Shown here: one piece after another, positions 44,392 to 54,099 of the stretch
Position numbering within the stretch: position 1 is the stretch's first letter
How the letters are laid out: each line of letters begins with the position of its first letter
Origin: Raineya orbicola
GTDB taxonomy: Bacteria; Bacteroidota; Bacteroidia; Cytophagales; Thermonemataceae
NCBI RefSeq assembly: GCF_002843425.1
Contig: NZ_NKXO01000020.1
Span: 1-62,734 of the forward strand
DNA length: 62,734 bases
Direction of reading: 5' to 3'
Translations under genes and position numbers: made by a program
Notes under the pieces: model-generated
Told to the model about the DNA's origin: nothing
The model's input: the letters and a program-made list of their open reading frames with translations, nothing else
The model's database searches: none

Positions 44392-47040
44392 TTATTTTTT
44401 TGTATCGGTAGCTGTAGAACCTCCTCCAAGTTTGAAACCTATGCCTCCTTGTCCGCCTGCTTCCAGATTTTCATTAAACTCTTTTACATCAAGTACATCT
44501 AACTGATGAATGACCTCTTCTGTGCGTTGCTCTTTGGGCAAAGAAGCCATACGCAAATGTTGGTTTTTAATTGCCTGTTGTATTACTTTACGAACGGTAC
44601 GAGCATTACCAAAGAATTTATCACGTTTCTGATAGAGGTAGTCAAAATATTTTCGCAAATGCTCCAAAGCCTCTTCGGTGGGGGTGAGATTTTCAGCTTT
44701 GAGCATATACAAGGCTATTTGTAGAAGTTCATCTACGGTATAATCTTCAAACTTAATCGTAATATCAAAACGTGAAGCAAGCCCTGGATTGGCTTCTAAA
44801 AACTGCTTCATATTGTCGGGGTAGCCTGCAACGATTACTGCAAACTGCCCGCGTTTATCTTCCATTTGTTTAAGAAGAGTTTCAACGGCTTCTTTACCAA
44901 AATCATTTTCGTGTCCTTGTGTAAGAGCATAAGCCTCATCAATAAAAAGTACCCCTCCCATAGCTTGGTTGATACGTTCCGTAGTTTTAAGGGCGGTTTG
45001 TCCTACGTAACCCGCCACAAGTCCTTGTCTATCGGTTTCTACACAATGCCCACGTTCCAATACACCCAAAGCCTTGTAAATTTTGGCAATAATCCGAGCC
45101 ACGGTGGTTTTACCTGTACCCGGATTGCCCGTAAATACGGTATGTAAAGAAAACTTGCCAAGTACATCTCTCCCTGTTTCACGATAAAAACGAACCAGCT
45201 TAACGAGTTCTACCACTTCCTCTTTTACACTACTCATTCCAATCAAACCATTGAGTTCATCAAGGGCTTCGTGAAGCAGTTCTTCATCAATACTAATATC
45301 AGGCAAGGCAGATTTTTTGGTTTTGAAAATGTTTTTGACATCTTCCAAAGTTACCGTTTTGAGTAAATCGGGGCTAATATTATCTAAATCAGCATTTTTC
45401 ATCACACGCAAGCCTAAGTTCATCTTGGCTTCTTCCACGAGAGAGGCAACCAAACGAGCATTACCGAAAGTGCGGTCGCGATTGCGGTAGGCTTCGGTGA
45501 GTTGCTTTTTAATGTACTCACGAGCTTCGGGGTCAAATTCAATATTTTTCTTTTTCGCTTTAAGGTCAAGGATTTGCATTAGCTCTTGAGGCAAATAGTC
45601 GGGGAATTGGTAAATCATATTGAAGCGAGAACGCAAACCAGGGTTGGAGTCCAAAAAGATTTCCATTTCCGCAGGGTAACCCGCCACAATAATCGCCAAA
45701 TCGCCTTTTCCATCAGACATTTCCTTAATAAGGACTTCTATCACCTCTTTACCAAAATCTTGTCCGTCTTGGTCTCCTTTACGAGCGAGTGAATAGGCTT
45801 CATCAATGAACAAAATTCCTCCTCTTGCTTTTTCAATCATTTCTTGTACTTTCGGAGCGGTTTGTCCGATAAACTTACCTACCAGTTCGGGTCTTCCTAC
45901 CTCCAAAACGGTACCTTTGGAAAGCAAACCTAATTTATGATAAATCTTACCAAGCATTTTCGCCACGGTGGTTTTACCCGTACCCGGATTACCCATAAAT
46001 ACAGAATGGAGACTGATTTGTGTGTTTTCTTCAAAACCTTGCTCCTGACGCAATTTCAGGAAGCGAAGGTAGTGCATATAATCTTTAATTTTTTCCTTGA
46101 CACTATCCAAGCCAATCATTTCTTGGAGTTCCTCCATTATTTCCTCCAAAGTTTGCTCTTGATTTTTGGTAGAAGTAGAAAAGCCCGTAAATAGCGTTCC
46201 TGTTTCGGGCTTATGAATTACTGGCACACCCTCTACAAAGCTATCAGCCACTTCAAAAGGAACTACAGCAATGAGTTGGTCCATAAAAATCACTTCTAAT
46301 CGGTATTTATCAGGAAACCAAGTTCCTTTGTTTGATGAACCCCAACCAGAAGTAAGCGTAAAACTTTGCTCGTTAGGTCCTACATAGCGAAGTTCAGAAG
46401 TTTCTCCTTTGAGTTGTCCTGCGTCGTTGTAGAACTTAAAAAACACTTCGGCATACCAAGATTTTTCTTGTTTGTTTTTTACGGTAAATTCTACAAAAAT
46501 GTATTGCGTTTCTTGACTATCAAATTGAGTAACATACACTCTCTTATCAACAGGCAGACCTTCGTAAGGACCATCAAAAAGTTTAATGCTGGTTATTTCA
46601 AAGTAAGGATTGTTTCCTGGCTGTACCAAACCTCCTTCCTCAACATAAAATCTACGTGTACTTACCTTTTCGCCGTCAATGTAGGCTTCCCACTCATAAT
46701 CACCACGCGACCAATACGAGCCGGGGTCATCGTTACCCCAACTTTCACGAATATAGACGATGTTTTCATCTTTCTTGATAATCCGCTTGGAAGGCAAATT
46801 GCATAGCTCTTTTCTTCCCCCATCAGAGTTGAGTTTGAAGGCTTTGAGTGTGATATTAGCCTCCCAATCCTCTTCATCAAAGAGTTTGTTGTAAAAAGAA
46901 AGCTCTACGTAGATATAAGTGGTTTCTTTATTTTCAAATACACGGCGATACTTCTTTTTATTGCCTTCAAAACTTTCATTGGAAGCATACACCAGTAAGT
47001 CTTTGAATTTATAGTTTTTATCTAAAATTTTCTCTGCCAT
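44392..47040 (-). CDS. Double-AAA CbbX-like ATPase with duplicated N-terminal beta domain
   Basis: An 882-residue cytoplasmic protein. Residues about 8-135 and 145-265 are two copies of one unrecognised beta-rich domain; both contain an ETxYI(Y/F)VE strand (39-46 and 177-184) and a (S/G)WG...G(S/T)(Y/W) stretch followed by a Y.(W/L)E strand and an F(Y/E)V ending. Residues 295-570 and 585-860 are CbbX/CfxQ AAA+ modules. Walker A is GNPGTGKT at 350 and 638; Walker B FIDEAY at 411 and 699; each has an R-finger SRF pair (LRSRF, LASRF). Each has the GQT-loop GQTA (pore). The C-tail is Gly-rich. CbbX remodels Rubisco, which is absent here, so the substrate is unknown. Both ATPase modules look active. 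Confidence 0.88.
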   Translation of the reverse strand: MAEKILDKNYKFKDLLVYASNESFEGNKKKYRRVFENKETTYIYVELSFYNKLFDEEDWEANITLKAFKLNSDGGRKELCNLPSKRIIKKDENIVYIRESWGNDDPGSYWSRGDYEWEAYIDGEKVSTRRFYVEEGGLVQPGNNPYFEITSIKLFDGPYEGLPVDKRVYVTQFDSQETQYIFVEFTVKNKQEKSWYAEVFFKFYNDAGQLKGETSELRYVGPNEQSFTLTSGWGSSNKGTWFPDKYRLEVIFMDQLIAVVPFEVADSFVEGVPVIHKPETGTLFTGFSTSTKNQEQTLEEIMEELQEMIGLDSVKEKIKDYMHYLRFLKLRQEQGFEENTQISLHSVFMGNPGTGKTTVAKMLGKIYHKLGLLSKGTVLEVGRPELVGKFIGQTAPKVQEMIEKARGGILFIDEAYSLARKGDQDGQDFGKEVIEVLIKEMSDGKGDLAIIVAGYPAEMEIFLDSNPGLRSRFNMIYQFPDYLPQELMQILDLKAKKKNIEFDPEAREYIKKQLTEAYRNRDRTFGNARLVASLVEEAKMNLGLRVMKNADLDNISPDLLKTVTLEDVKNIFKTKKSALPDISIDEELLHEALDELNGLIGMSSVKEEVVELVKLVRFYRETGRDVLGKFSLHTVFTGNPGTGKTTVARIIAKIYKALGVLERGHCVETDRQGLVAGYVGQTALKTTERINQAMGGVLFIDEAYALTQGHENDFGKEAVETLLKQMEDKRGQFAVIVAGYPDNMKQFLEANPGLASRFDITIKFEDYTVDELLQIALYMLKAENLTPTEEALEHLRKYFDYLYQKRDKFFGNARTVRKVIQQAIKNQHLRMASLPKEQRTEEVIHQLDVLDVKEFNENLEAGGQGGIGFKLGGGSTATDTKK

Positions 47041-47250
47041 AGTTGTAGAGGGTTGTATAAATGGGCGTAAAATACATTTTGCGTTTCAAAGTAAAAAATT
47101 TTTATTATTTTTTTTACACAAATGCTGTACTTTTCTTACAGAAACAACATTTCTGCTTAAAAAAATGTTTCCTGCGTTGGCAATAAAAAAGAGAAAAACC
47201 AAGCCAAAAGCTTATTTTTTTGCATTTTAGTATGTTTTAGCAAAATTTTC

Positions 47251-47281
47251 TTTGGTTTTTTCAATAAAAAGCGTAACTTTC
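47251..47281 (+). promoter_or_regulatory. Predicted promoter for the fibronectin-III/T9SS protein
   Basis: TTTG at 47251-47254, a 19-base spacer, and TAACTTTC at 47274-47281 (one mismatch to TAnnTTTG). It ends 33 bases before the ATG at 47315. Confidence 0.5.
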
Positions 47282-47314
47282 GGAACTTTTGCAAACACTA
47301 AATATTGTAAGTTT

Positions 47315-49570
47315 ATGAAAAAACTTTTACTTGCGGTTTGTTTTTGGGCTTTGGGAATAGGGGCTTTTGCACAAATGCTTGTTGTTGATTTCAATATGAG
47401 TTCTACGAGTATATGCGTAGGGCAAAGCGTAACTTTCACAGATGCCTCTACTGCTATCAGTACTCCCGCTATCAACTCTTGGAGTTGGAACTTTGATTTT
47501 GGCGTCTTAGGAGGGGCTTCGCCAAGCACAGCAAGCACCCAAGGTCCGCATACGGTTACTTTCAACAACTCGGGTGTTTATATAATTCGTTTGGAAGTAA
47601 GTAATGGTATTCTTACTAATAGTACCACCAAAGTTCTGAATGTTTCTGTGGGTATCAATCCGCCCATTATGATAGATTTTGAAGGCACTTTCCCACCTGC
47701 GGGTTTCAGCGTAAGCAATTCGGGAGGAACAGCCAACTGGGAACAAAATAACAGTGTAGGTTATGGTGGCGGAAAGTCTATGTGGCGAAATCTTTGCTCT
47801 TCTAGTATCGGTTCAAACGCTCTGTTTTTCAATACTCCTCGTGTCAATTTAGTAGGCTATCTTTCTGCTTTTGTAGAATTTAAGGTGGCATATCAGGCTT
47901 GGAGTGCAAGTAGTTATGCTACCCTTGCATTAGAGGTTTCTACCAATTGTGGCGTTACTTATACGAGTATTTGGAGCAAATCGGGAGAACCTCTGGCTAC
48001 GGTAACACCTTGGTTTTCTAGTACTTGCTTTACGCCTACTTCTACTTCGCAGTGGCGAACAGAATTCATTGATGTAAGCACCTATATCGGCAACCCTTCT
48101 GTACAATTTAGATTGAGGCTAACTGATATTTTCAGCAATCATATCTATATTGATGATTTCAAAATCCTGACTGTCAGCACGCCTCCTAATGCCCCCACTG
48201 GGCTTACCGCTAATGCTCCTGTATTCAACCAAGTAAATCTCTCTTGGACGGATAATGCTACCAACGAATGGGGCTATCGTGTAGAACGCTCCCCTGATGG
48301 TAGTACTTGGACGCAGGTCGGTGGGAACTTGCCCCCTAGTACCACTTCTTACACCGACAATACCGTTGCTCCTAATACCCTTTATTATTATCGTGTATAT
48401 GCTTACATTGCCTCGCTTAACTCTTACAGCAACATAGTAAATGTTACCACGCCTAATGTTTCACTAAACGCCCCTTCGGCACTGACCGCCACGGCGGTTT
48501 CAGCCACACGCATCAATCTTGCTTGGACGGATAACGACGCCAACGAAGCGGGCTATAAAGTAGAACGTTCTACCGATGGAATTACTTTCACAGAAATAGC
48601 TTCCTCGCTTCCTCCTAATACCACTTCTTTTTCAGATAATGGGCTTACCCCCGACACTGAATACTGGTATCGTGTCAGATGTTTTTTAGGTCCTACCAAT
48701 TCATCTTACAGCAATGTTGCCAATGCAAGAACTTTTGTAGTGCTTAATGCACCTACAACACTCACGGCTACCGCCGCTTCTACTACGCAAATCAATCTTA
48801 CTTGGGTAGATAATGCTACCAACGAAACAGGCTACAAAGTAGAACGCTCTACCGATGGTATTAACTTTACAGAAATAGCCTCTTCGCTTCCTGCTAATTC
48901 CACGTCTTATGCCAGCAATGGTCTGACTCCGGGAACGCTCTATTTTTTCAGGGTAAGAGCTTTCAATGGTAGTGTAAATTCACCTTATAGCAACACTGCC
49001 TCTGCCGCACCTTTGGTGCTTATCAATGCCCCTACGAGTTTAGTAGCTACTGCGGTTTCTCCCACACAAATTAACCTTGCTTGGGTAGATAACGCCACAA
49101 ACGAAGCAGGCTACAAAGTAGAACGCTCCACCGATGGGACAAATTTTACAGAAATCAGCGGTACGGGACTTGCCCCTAATTCTACTACCTTCATAGATGC
49201 CCCTGTAAGCAGTAATACAACTTATTACTATCGGGTACGTGCCTTTAACGGTCCGAATATTCATTCGCCATACAGCAATGTAGCCCAAGCTACTACACCT
49301 CTGCCTACTGCTTTGGAAAATGAGTGGCAAACGCACATCAAAGTTTATCCCAACCCTGCTGAAAATATCATTTGGATAGATTTTGATAAACTTTCGCAAA
49401 TGCCTCATAAAGTTTCTCTTTACAATACATTAGGCATACTGCAAGATGAAAAGGCTGTGGGTTATCAACGCAAAATCAGCTTTGAAGTAAGTAAATTGCC
49501 CAAAGGTGTCTATCATTTGCAAATTATTGGCGAAAATGCCCGAATTCATAAAAAGTTGGTGGTAAAATAA
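47315..49570 (+). CDS. Secreted PKD/fibronectin-III protein with T9SS C-terminal sorting domain
   Basis: A 751-residue exported protein. Signal peptide to about residue 20 (GAFAQ cleavage). Then a PKD domain (about 25-113, SVTFTDAS ... WSWNFDFG), a jelly-roll MAM-like domain (about 120-285, DFEGTFPPAGF to HIYIDDFKI), four fibronectin type III repeats (about 290-660) and a type A T9SS sorting domain (KVYPNPAENI to KKLVVK, last 80 residues). It should be exported through T9SS and then attached to the surface or released. It may be an adhesin. The start is the ATG at 47315; a longer frame at 47252 has no signal peptide at its start. A terminator follows. Confidence 0.92.
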   Translation: MKKLLLAVCFWALGIGAFAQMLVVDFNMSSTSICVGQSVTFTDASTAISTPAINSWSWNFDFGVLGGASPSTASTQGPHTVTFNNSGVYIIRLEVSNGILTNSTTKVLNVSVGINPPIMIDFEGTFPPAGFSVSNSGGTANWEQNNSVGYGGGKSMWRNLCSSSIGSNALFFNTPRVNLVGYLSAFVEFKVAYQAWSASSYATLALEVSTNCGVTYTSIWSKSGEPLATVTPWFSSTCFTPTSTSQWRTEFIDVSTYIGNPSVQFRLRLTDIFSNHIYIDDFKILTVSTPPNAPTGLTANAPVFNQVNLSWTDNATNEWGYRVERSPDGSTWTQVGGNLPPSTTSYTDNTVAPNTLYYYRVYAYIASLNSYSNIVNVTTPNVSLNAPSALTATAVSATRINLAWTDNDANEAGYKVERSTDGITFTEIASSLPPNTTSFSDNGLTPDTEYWYRVRCFLGPTNSSYSNVANARTFVVLNAPTTLTATAASTTQINLTWVDNATNETGYKVERSTDGINFTEIASSLPANSTSYASNGLTPGTLYFFRVRAFNGSVNSPYSNTASAAPLVLINAPTSLVATAVSPTQINLAWVDNATNEAGYKVERSTDGTNFTEISGTGLAPNSTTFIDAPVSSNTTYYYRVRAFNGPNIHSPYSNVAQATTPLPTALENEWQTHIKVYPNPAENIIWIDFDKLSQMPHKVSLYNTLGILQDEKAVGYQRKISFEVSKLPKGVYHLQIIGENARIHKKLVVK
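48182..49299 (+). repeat. Four tandem fibronectin-III coding repeats
   Basis: Four consecutive repeats starting at 48182, 48467, 48746 and 49025, each about 279-285 bases. Copies 2 to 4 share long stretches, for example the GYKVERSTDG and FTEI segments, at DNA level as well as protein level, which points to recent duplication and would allow gain or loss of units by recombination. Confidence 0.85.
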
Positions 49571-49597
49571 AGTTTTTGTATCTTGCCAAAGTTTAAC

Positions 49598-49628
49598 AAC
49601 CTATGAGCCTAAAAACTCATAGGTTTTT
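49598..49628 (+). terminator. Terminator of the fibronectin-III protein gene
   Basis: Stem AACCTATGAG (49598-49607) and CTCATAGGTT (49616-49625), eight-base loop, T-run after. It lies 28 bases past the stop and 15 before the next ATG. Confidence 0.88.
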
Positions 49629-49642
49629 AATTGCGAATCGTT

Positions 49643-50485
49643 ATGAAAATCATCATACACGGCGGTTTTTTTAGTGAATTTTCACAAACAGAATCTATCA
49701 AGAAAGCCAAACAAGATGCTTTGCAGAAAATTGTTTTGCAAAGCTATGAGTACCTGAAAAGTCATTCGGCACTGGAAACCGTAGTTTTTGCAACCAAACT
49801 TTTGGAAGATGACCCACTTTTTAATGCGGGATTAGGTTCTCAAATTCAAAGCGACGGAAAAATCCGAATGAGTGCCTCGCTAATGGACGGCATAAGCAAG
49901 AAATTTTCAGGGGTTATCAATATTGAAAATATTCAAAATCCTATTTTAGTTGCCGAAAAATTGATGAAATTTGACGATAGAGTGCTGGCAGGGGAAGGAG
50001 CAAATATTTTTGCTCAAAAACAAGGTTTTCCCTATTTCAACCCCGAAACTCCCGAACGCCGAGCAGACTACGAAGCTAAAAAAGCAAGTTTAGGAACAGG
50101 CACCGTTGGCTGTGTGGCTTTGGATAGCAACGGCAGACTTGCCGCCGCCACTTCCACAGGAGGTAAAGGATTTGAAATGGTAGGACGTGTTTCAGATTCT
50201 GCCACCATAGCAGGCAACTACGCTAATGAATTTTGTGCTGTCTCTTGTACAGGCGTAGGCGAGGACATCGTGAGCGGGGGCATCGCCACAAAAATCGTTA
50301 CCCGCGTAACAGATGGGCAATCTATTCAAAAAGCCTTCCAAAAAACTTTTCAAGAATTGGCTACTTTTGATGGCTTTGCGGGAGCTATCGCTATTGACTA
50401 TCAAGGCAATATTTTTCACCAAGACTCACACCCTACAATGGTTTTTGCCTCCTTTGATGGAGTAAGGGTAGAACTTTTTAGGTGA
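49643..50485 (+). CDS. Isoaspartyl peptidase / L-asparaginase (Ntn hydrolase)
   Basis: A 280-residue threonine-type Ntn hydrolase. It is made as one chain and cleaves itself before Thr154 in GTVGCVALD, which becomes the nucleophile; TSTGG (near 168) and GVGEDIVSGGIATKI (near 198) are the other conserved loops. It removes isoaspartyl residues from peptides and splits asparagine. It has no signal peptide, so it is cytoplasmic, unlike plant-type secreted forms. The ATG at 49643 is preferred to a TTG four codons upstream. It is shorter than the E. coli IaaA. Confidence 0.9.
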   Translation: MKIIIHGGFFSEFSQTESIKKAKQDALQKIVLQSYEYLKSHSALETVVFATKLLEDDPLFNAGLGSQIQSDGKIRMSASLMDGISKKFSGVINIENIQNPILVAEKLMKFDDRVLAGEGANIFAQKQGFPYFNPETPERRADYEAKKASLGTGTVGCVALDSNGRLAAATSTGGKGFEMVGRVSDSATIAGNYANEFCAVSCTGVGEDIVSGGIATKIVTRVTDGQSIQKAFQKTFQELATFDGFAGAIAIDYQGNIFHQDSHPTMVFASFDGVRVELFR

Positions 50486-50520
50486 ATTTTTACAGAATAA
50501 ACTCACCCAAAGAATCTGCA

Positions 50521-51033
50521 TCATTTCACGAAACTAAATCTATAATTAACCGCCAAAGGCACAGGGAATGGAATATTCGGCACCGTAACATTTTGCTGAA
50601 AACTACCTTTCAGGATTAGTTCATCACGAGTGATTTTTTCAATATCAATGGAGCGAGGTACTTGTATGCCTGCGGCGGTAATAGCCATTTGCATATTGGG
50701 TGGTAGCAAAGGAACAGGGTTGGTAAATTCAATTTTTTTCTCGTCGGTACTCAAAGAATAGCCCTGCCTTGAAACTTCGGTCAGCGAGCCATTGGCGGGA
50801 TTTCTCTGATAAAAAATAGCCGTTCCTTCTCGCTTAAACTCCAAAGCCAAAGAGTCTGTCATTCGGTTTTCTGCCACAACAGGTGTTCCTGCCAAAGTTG
50901 CATTCAATTCAATTTGTTTGCTTATCCAAATGTGAGCCGTAAGCAAATCCAAAGTAGTGGGTTCGGGTTGTTTCTTTTTACAAGCAAACATTACAAGCCC
51001 CAACAAGCAAAATAAGAGTAGATGTTTTTTCAT
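50521..51033 (-). CDS. Hypothetical lipoprotein with lipocalin-like fold
   Basis: A 170-residue lipoprotein: type II signal peptide with MFAC lipobox (Cys18) and a Lys-rich start to the mature part (CKKKQPEPT). The mature part shows HIWISKQIELN near 35, a lipocalin-like opening strand pattern, then eight predicted strands with FKREGTAIFYQ near 70 and YRFSFVK at the end. Function unknown. It is divergent from the next lipoprotein gene with only 41 bases between them. Confidence 0.65.
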   Translation of the reverse strand: MKKHLLLFCLLGLVMFACKKKQPEPTTLDLLTAHIWISKQIELNATLAGTPVVAENRMTDSLALEFKREGTAIFYQRNPANGSLTEVSRQGYSLSTDEKKIEFTNPVPLLPPNMQMAITAAGIQVPRSIDIEKITRDELILKGSFQQNVTVPNIPFPVPLAVNYRFSFVK

Positions 51034-51074
51034 AAGGCAAAAATTTTCTAACTTTACGCAAATATAAAAAATTT

Positions 51075-51923
51075 ATGGAAAGAAAGCTCATTTTTTTCGT
51101 TTTAGTGATTGGCATATTAGGAGCTTGTAAAAAGAAAGACCCCACCCCTCAATATAATTTGATATTCAAGTTCAAATTCAATCCCAATCAAGAACGTTTG
51201 GATAACTTCGGTAATCGTGCTACTATACCTGCGGGCAATGCGGGGCAATCGCCTCAATTCAATTGGCTTACAGCTCATTACTTTGAGCTTGCCCCCACGG
51301 CTTTCACACAAATAGGACAGGGAACTATATTGTACCACGCCTCTGAAACTACTTTGGGCGGAGAAACAGCCATTGACTTTGATAAAAGTGTTTTCAAAAA
51401 AGAAGACGAAATCTACCTTTCTGTGCCTTTAAGCCAAATTGCTCCCAAAACCTATGAGTATTTGCGTATTTCTTTCGCCTATCAGAATTACGATATTACT
51501 TTTCGCGTAAATGGCGTGGATTACATAGGCACTGTGGCATCTTTTGTGGGCTACAACACTTACATCAGAGATGTAAAAATTAAAAACCAGACTATCAGCG
51601 TAAATGCCAACAAAAAACAAGGTTTTTGGGCTTTTGAAACACTTACAGGCGTACTGCAAGGACAAGCCCCGGGAACTACCGTCCCCAACCCCATTGCGGC
51701 AACTTCGCCCATTCCGCCCGGTTCTTGTGTAGTTACGGCTAAATTTGATACCCCTTTACAAATTACAGGACAAGAAAATAAAAATATCATTATCACCGTT
51801 TCCGTTTCTAATAACAAAAGTTTTGAGTGGAAAGATAACAACGGCAACGGACATTTTGAACCCACGCTTGGTGAAACCGTTGTGGATATGGGCATTCGGG
51901 GTATGAAAATGATTGTAGAATAA
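51075..51923 (+). CDS. Hypothetical lipoprotein upstream of methylmalonyl-CoA mutase
   Basis: A 282-residue lipoprotein: lipobox GAC with Cys18, then [10 protein letters not shown], an Asp/Lys-rich tether. The mature part is beta-rich: [21 protein letters not shown] near 27, a Tyr-rich middle ([22 protein letters not shown] near 130), and [14 protein letters not shown] near 250, which may be a calcium-like DxNxDG-type loop. No family recognised. It is followed by mutB after 19 bases, so it probably shares a transcript with it. Confidence 0.65.
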   Translation: MERKLIFFVLVIGILGACKKKDPTPQYNLIFKFKFNPNQERLDNFGNRATIPAGNAGQSPQFNWLTAHYFELAPTAFTQIGQGTILYHASETTLGGETAIDFDKSVFKKEDEIYLSVPLSQIAPKTYEYLRISFAYQNYDITFRVNGVDYIGTVASFVGYNTYIRDVKIKNQTISVNANKKQGFWAFETLTGVLQGQAPGTTVPNPIAATSPIPPGSCVVTAKFDTPLQITGQENKNIIITVSVSNNKSFEWKDNNGNGHFEPTLGETVVDMGIRGMKMIVE

Positions 51924-51942
51924 GAAATTAGTTTGTGGCAAT

Positions 51943-54099
51943 ATGAAAGTAGATTTGGCTAACATTGGCTTTGAAGACCTTTGGAAAAATACTGCTCAAA
52001 AAACCTTTCAGGCAACTAAAACTTGGAAAACACCCGAGCAGATTGAAGTCAAAAATATTTACAAGCCTACTGATTTAGAAGGATTTGAGCATTGGCAATT
52101 TGGGGCGGGTATTCCGCCGTTCTTGCGAGGACCTTACAGCACTATGTACTTGCAAAGACCTTGGACTATTCGTCAGTATGCGGGTTTTTCTACTGCCAAA
52201 GAATCCAACGCTTTCTATCGCCGAAACCTCGCCTCAGGGCAAAAAGGGCTATCGGTTGCTTTTGATTTAGCCACTCATCGCGGCTACGACTCCGACCACA
52301 CACGCGTAGTAGGTGATGTAGGAAAAGCAGGCGTTGCCATTGATAGCGTGGAAGATATGAAAATTCTCTTTGAGGGCATTCCGCTTGGCGAAATGTCTGT
52401 TTCTATGACAATGAACGGGGCTGTTATCCCGATAATGGCTTTTTACATTGTAGCCGCCGAGGAGCAAGGCGTACCCGCTTCCGAACTATCAGGAACTATT
52501 CAGAATGATATTCTCAAAGAGTTTATGGTACGCAATACTTACATTTACCCCCCTGAACCCAGTATGCGTATCATTGGCGATATTTTTGCCTACACTGCCC
52601 AAAATATGCCCAAATTCAATAGCATTAGCATTTCGGGCTATCATATGCAAGAGGCAGGAGCAACCGCCGATTTGGAACTTGCCTACACCCTTGCCGATGG
52701 ACTGGAGTACATTCGTACAGGTTTGAAAGCAGGCTTGGATATTGATGATTTTGCCCCTCGTCTTTCGTTTTTTTGGGCTATTGGAATGAATTATTTTATG
52801 GAAATAGCCAAAATGCGAGCAGGAAGAATGCTTTGGGCTAAAATTGTAAAGCAATTCAACCCCAAAAAGCCCATTTCTATGGCTTTGCGAACACACTGCC
52901 AGACTTCGGGCTATAGTCTTACGGCACAAGCCCCCTTCAATAATGTGGCTCGTACTACTATTGAAGCCCTTGCTGCCGCTTTGGGGCATACTCAATCTTT
53001 GCACACCAACTCGCTTGATGAAGCTATTGCCCTGCCTACGGATTTTTCGGCTCGTATTGCTCGCAATACACAGCTTATTTTGCAAGAAGAAACCGCCATT
53101 TGTCAGACCGTAGACCCTTGGGCGGGTTCATTTTACGTAGAAAAACTCACTCACGACCTTGCTCATAGAGCTTGGGAACTTATCCAAGAAGTAGAAAGTT
53201 TAGGCGGAATGGCAAAAGCCATTGAAACAGGCTTGCCCAAAATGCGTATAGAAGAAGCCGCCGCTAAAAAACAAGCTCGTATTGATGCAGGCAAGGAAAT
53301 TGTTGTAGGCGTAAATGCTTTTCAGTGGGAAAAAGACACAGATATTGAAGTTTTAGAAATTGATAACACCGCCGTACGTAACGAACAAATTGAACGATTA
53401 CAAAAAATCAAGGCAGAAAGAAACAACGAGGCTGTTGGGCAAGCCCTGAACGCTATTACCGAATGTGCCAAAACAGGCAAAGGAAATTTGCTGGATTTAG
53501 CCGTCAAAGCCGCCCGATTGCGAGCTACACTCGGCGAAATTTCCGATGCTATGGAAAAAGTTTTCGGCAGATATAAAGCTACAATTCGTTCTATTTCAGG
53601 GGTCTATGCTTCCGAAATTTCTGATGATGAACATTTCCGAGAAGCCCAAGCTATGGCTAATCGCTTTGCTGAACTAGAAGGCAGACGCCCCCGTATAATG
53701 ATTGCCAAAATGGGACAAGACGGACACGACCGCGGTGCCAAAGTCATTGCCACCAGCTTTGCTGATTTAGGCTTTGATGTGGATATCGGCTCACTTTTCC
53801 AAACCCCCGAAGAAGTTGCCCGCCAAGCCGCCGAAAACGACGTACACGTTATCGGGGTTAGCTCGCTTGCCGCAGGACACAAAACCCTTGTCCCACAACT
53901 TATTGCAGAACTTCAAAAAATTGGCAGAGAAGATATTTTGGTAATTGTGGGGGGGGTTATTCCTCCGCAAGACTATCAGTTCTTGTATGAGGCAGGCGTT
54001 GCGGGGGTTTTCGGACCGGGTACTATTATTGCCGTTGCCGCACAAGAAATTCTAAAAAAATTGATGAGTGGCGAAGAAAGTGAAGGATTAAAGGCATAA
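51943..54099 (+). CDS. mutB: Methylmalonyl-CoA mutase, large (alpha) subunit
   Basis: A 718-residue B12 enzyme that interconverts (R)-methylmalonyl-CoA and succinyl-CoA. The substrate TIM barrel (residues about 30-540) carries [17 protein letters not shown] and the conserved RPW-Y region near 68, and [13 protein letters not shown] near 226. The C-terminal cobalamin domain has [13 protein letters not shown] with cobalt-ligand His595 in DGHDRG. All core residues of MutB rather than isobutyryl-CoA mutase are present. The mutA small subunit, meaB chaperone and epimerase are absent from the window. It should support propionate and succinate metabolism and needs the B12 taken up by the btuB operon. 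Confidence 0.95.
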   Translation: MKVDLANIGFEDLWKNTAQKTFQATKTWKTPEQIEVKNIYKPTDLEGFEHWQFGAGIPPFLRGPYSTMYLQRPWTIRQYAGFSTAKESNAFYRRNLASGQKGLSVAFDLATHRGYDSDHTRVVGDVGKAGVAIDSVEDMKILFEGIPLGEMSVSMTMNGAVIPIMAFYIVAAEEQGVPASELSGTIQNDILKEFMVRNTYIYPPEPSMRIIGDIFAYTAQNMPKFNSISISGYHMQEAGATADLELAYTLADGLEYIRTGLKAGLDIDDFAPRLSFFWAIGMNYFMEIAKMRAGRMLWAKIVKQFNPKKPISMALRTHCQTSGYSLTAQAPFNNVARTTIEALAAALGHTQSLHTNSLDEAIALPTDFSARIARNTQLILQEETAICQTVDPWAGSFYVEKLTHDLAHRAWELIQEVESLGGMAKAIETGLPKMRIEEAAAKKQARIDAGKEIVVGVNAFQWEKDTDIEVLEIDNTAVRNEQIERLQKIKAERNNEAVGQALNAITECAKTGKGNLLDLAVKAARLRATLGEISDAMEKVFGRYKATIRSISGVYASEISDDEHFREAQAMANRFAELEGRRPRIMIAKMGQDGHDRGAKVIATSFADLGFDVDIGSLFQTPEEVARQAAENDVHVIGVSSLAAGHKTLVPQLIAELQKIGREDILVIVGGVIPPQDYQFLYEAGVAGVFGPGTIIAVAAQEILKKLMSGEESEGLKA

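Noticed and set aside
48182-49299. CRISPR array
   Set aside because: The repeats are long coding fibronectin-III units, not short spacer-separated direct repeats. No CRISPR array or Cas gene was seen.
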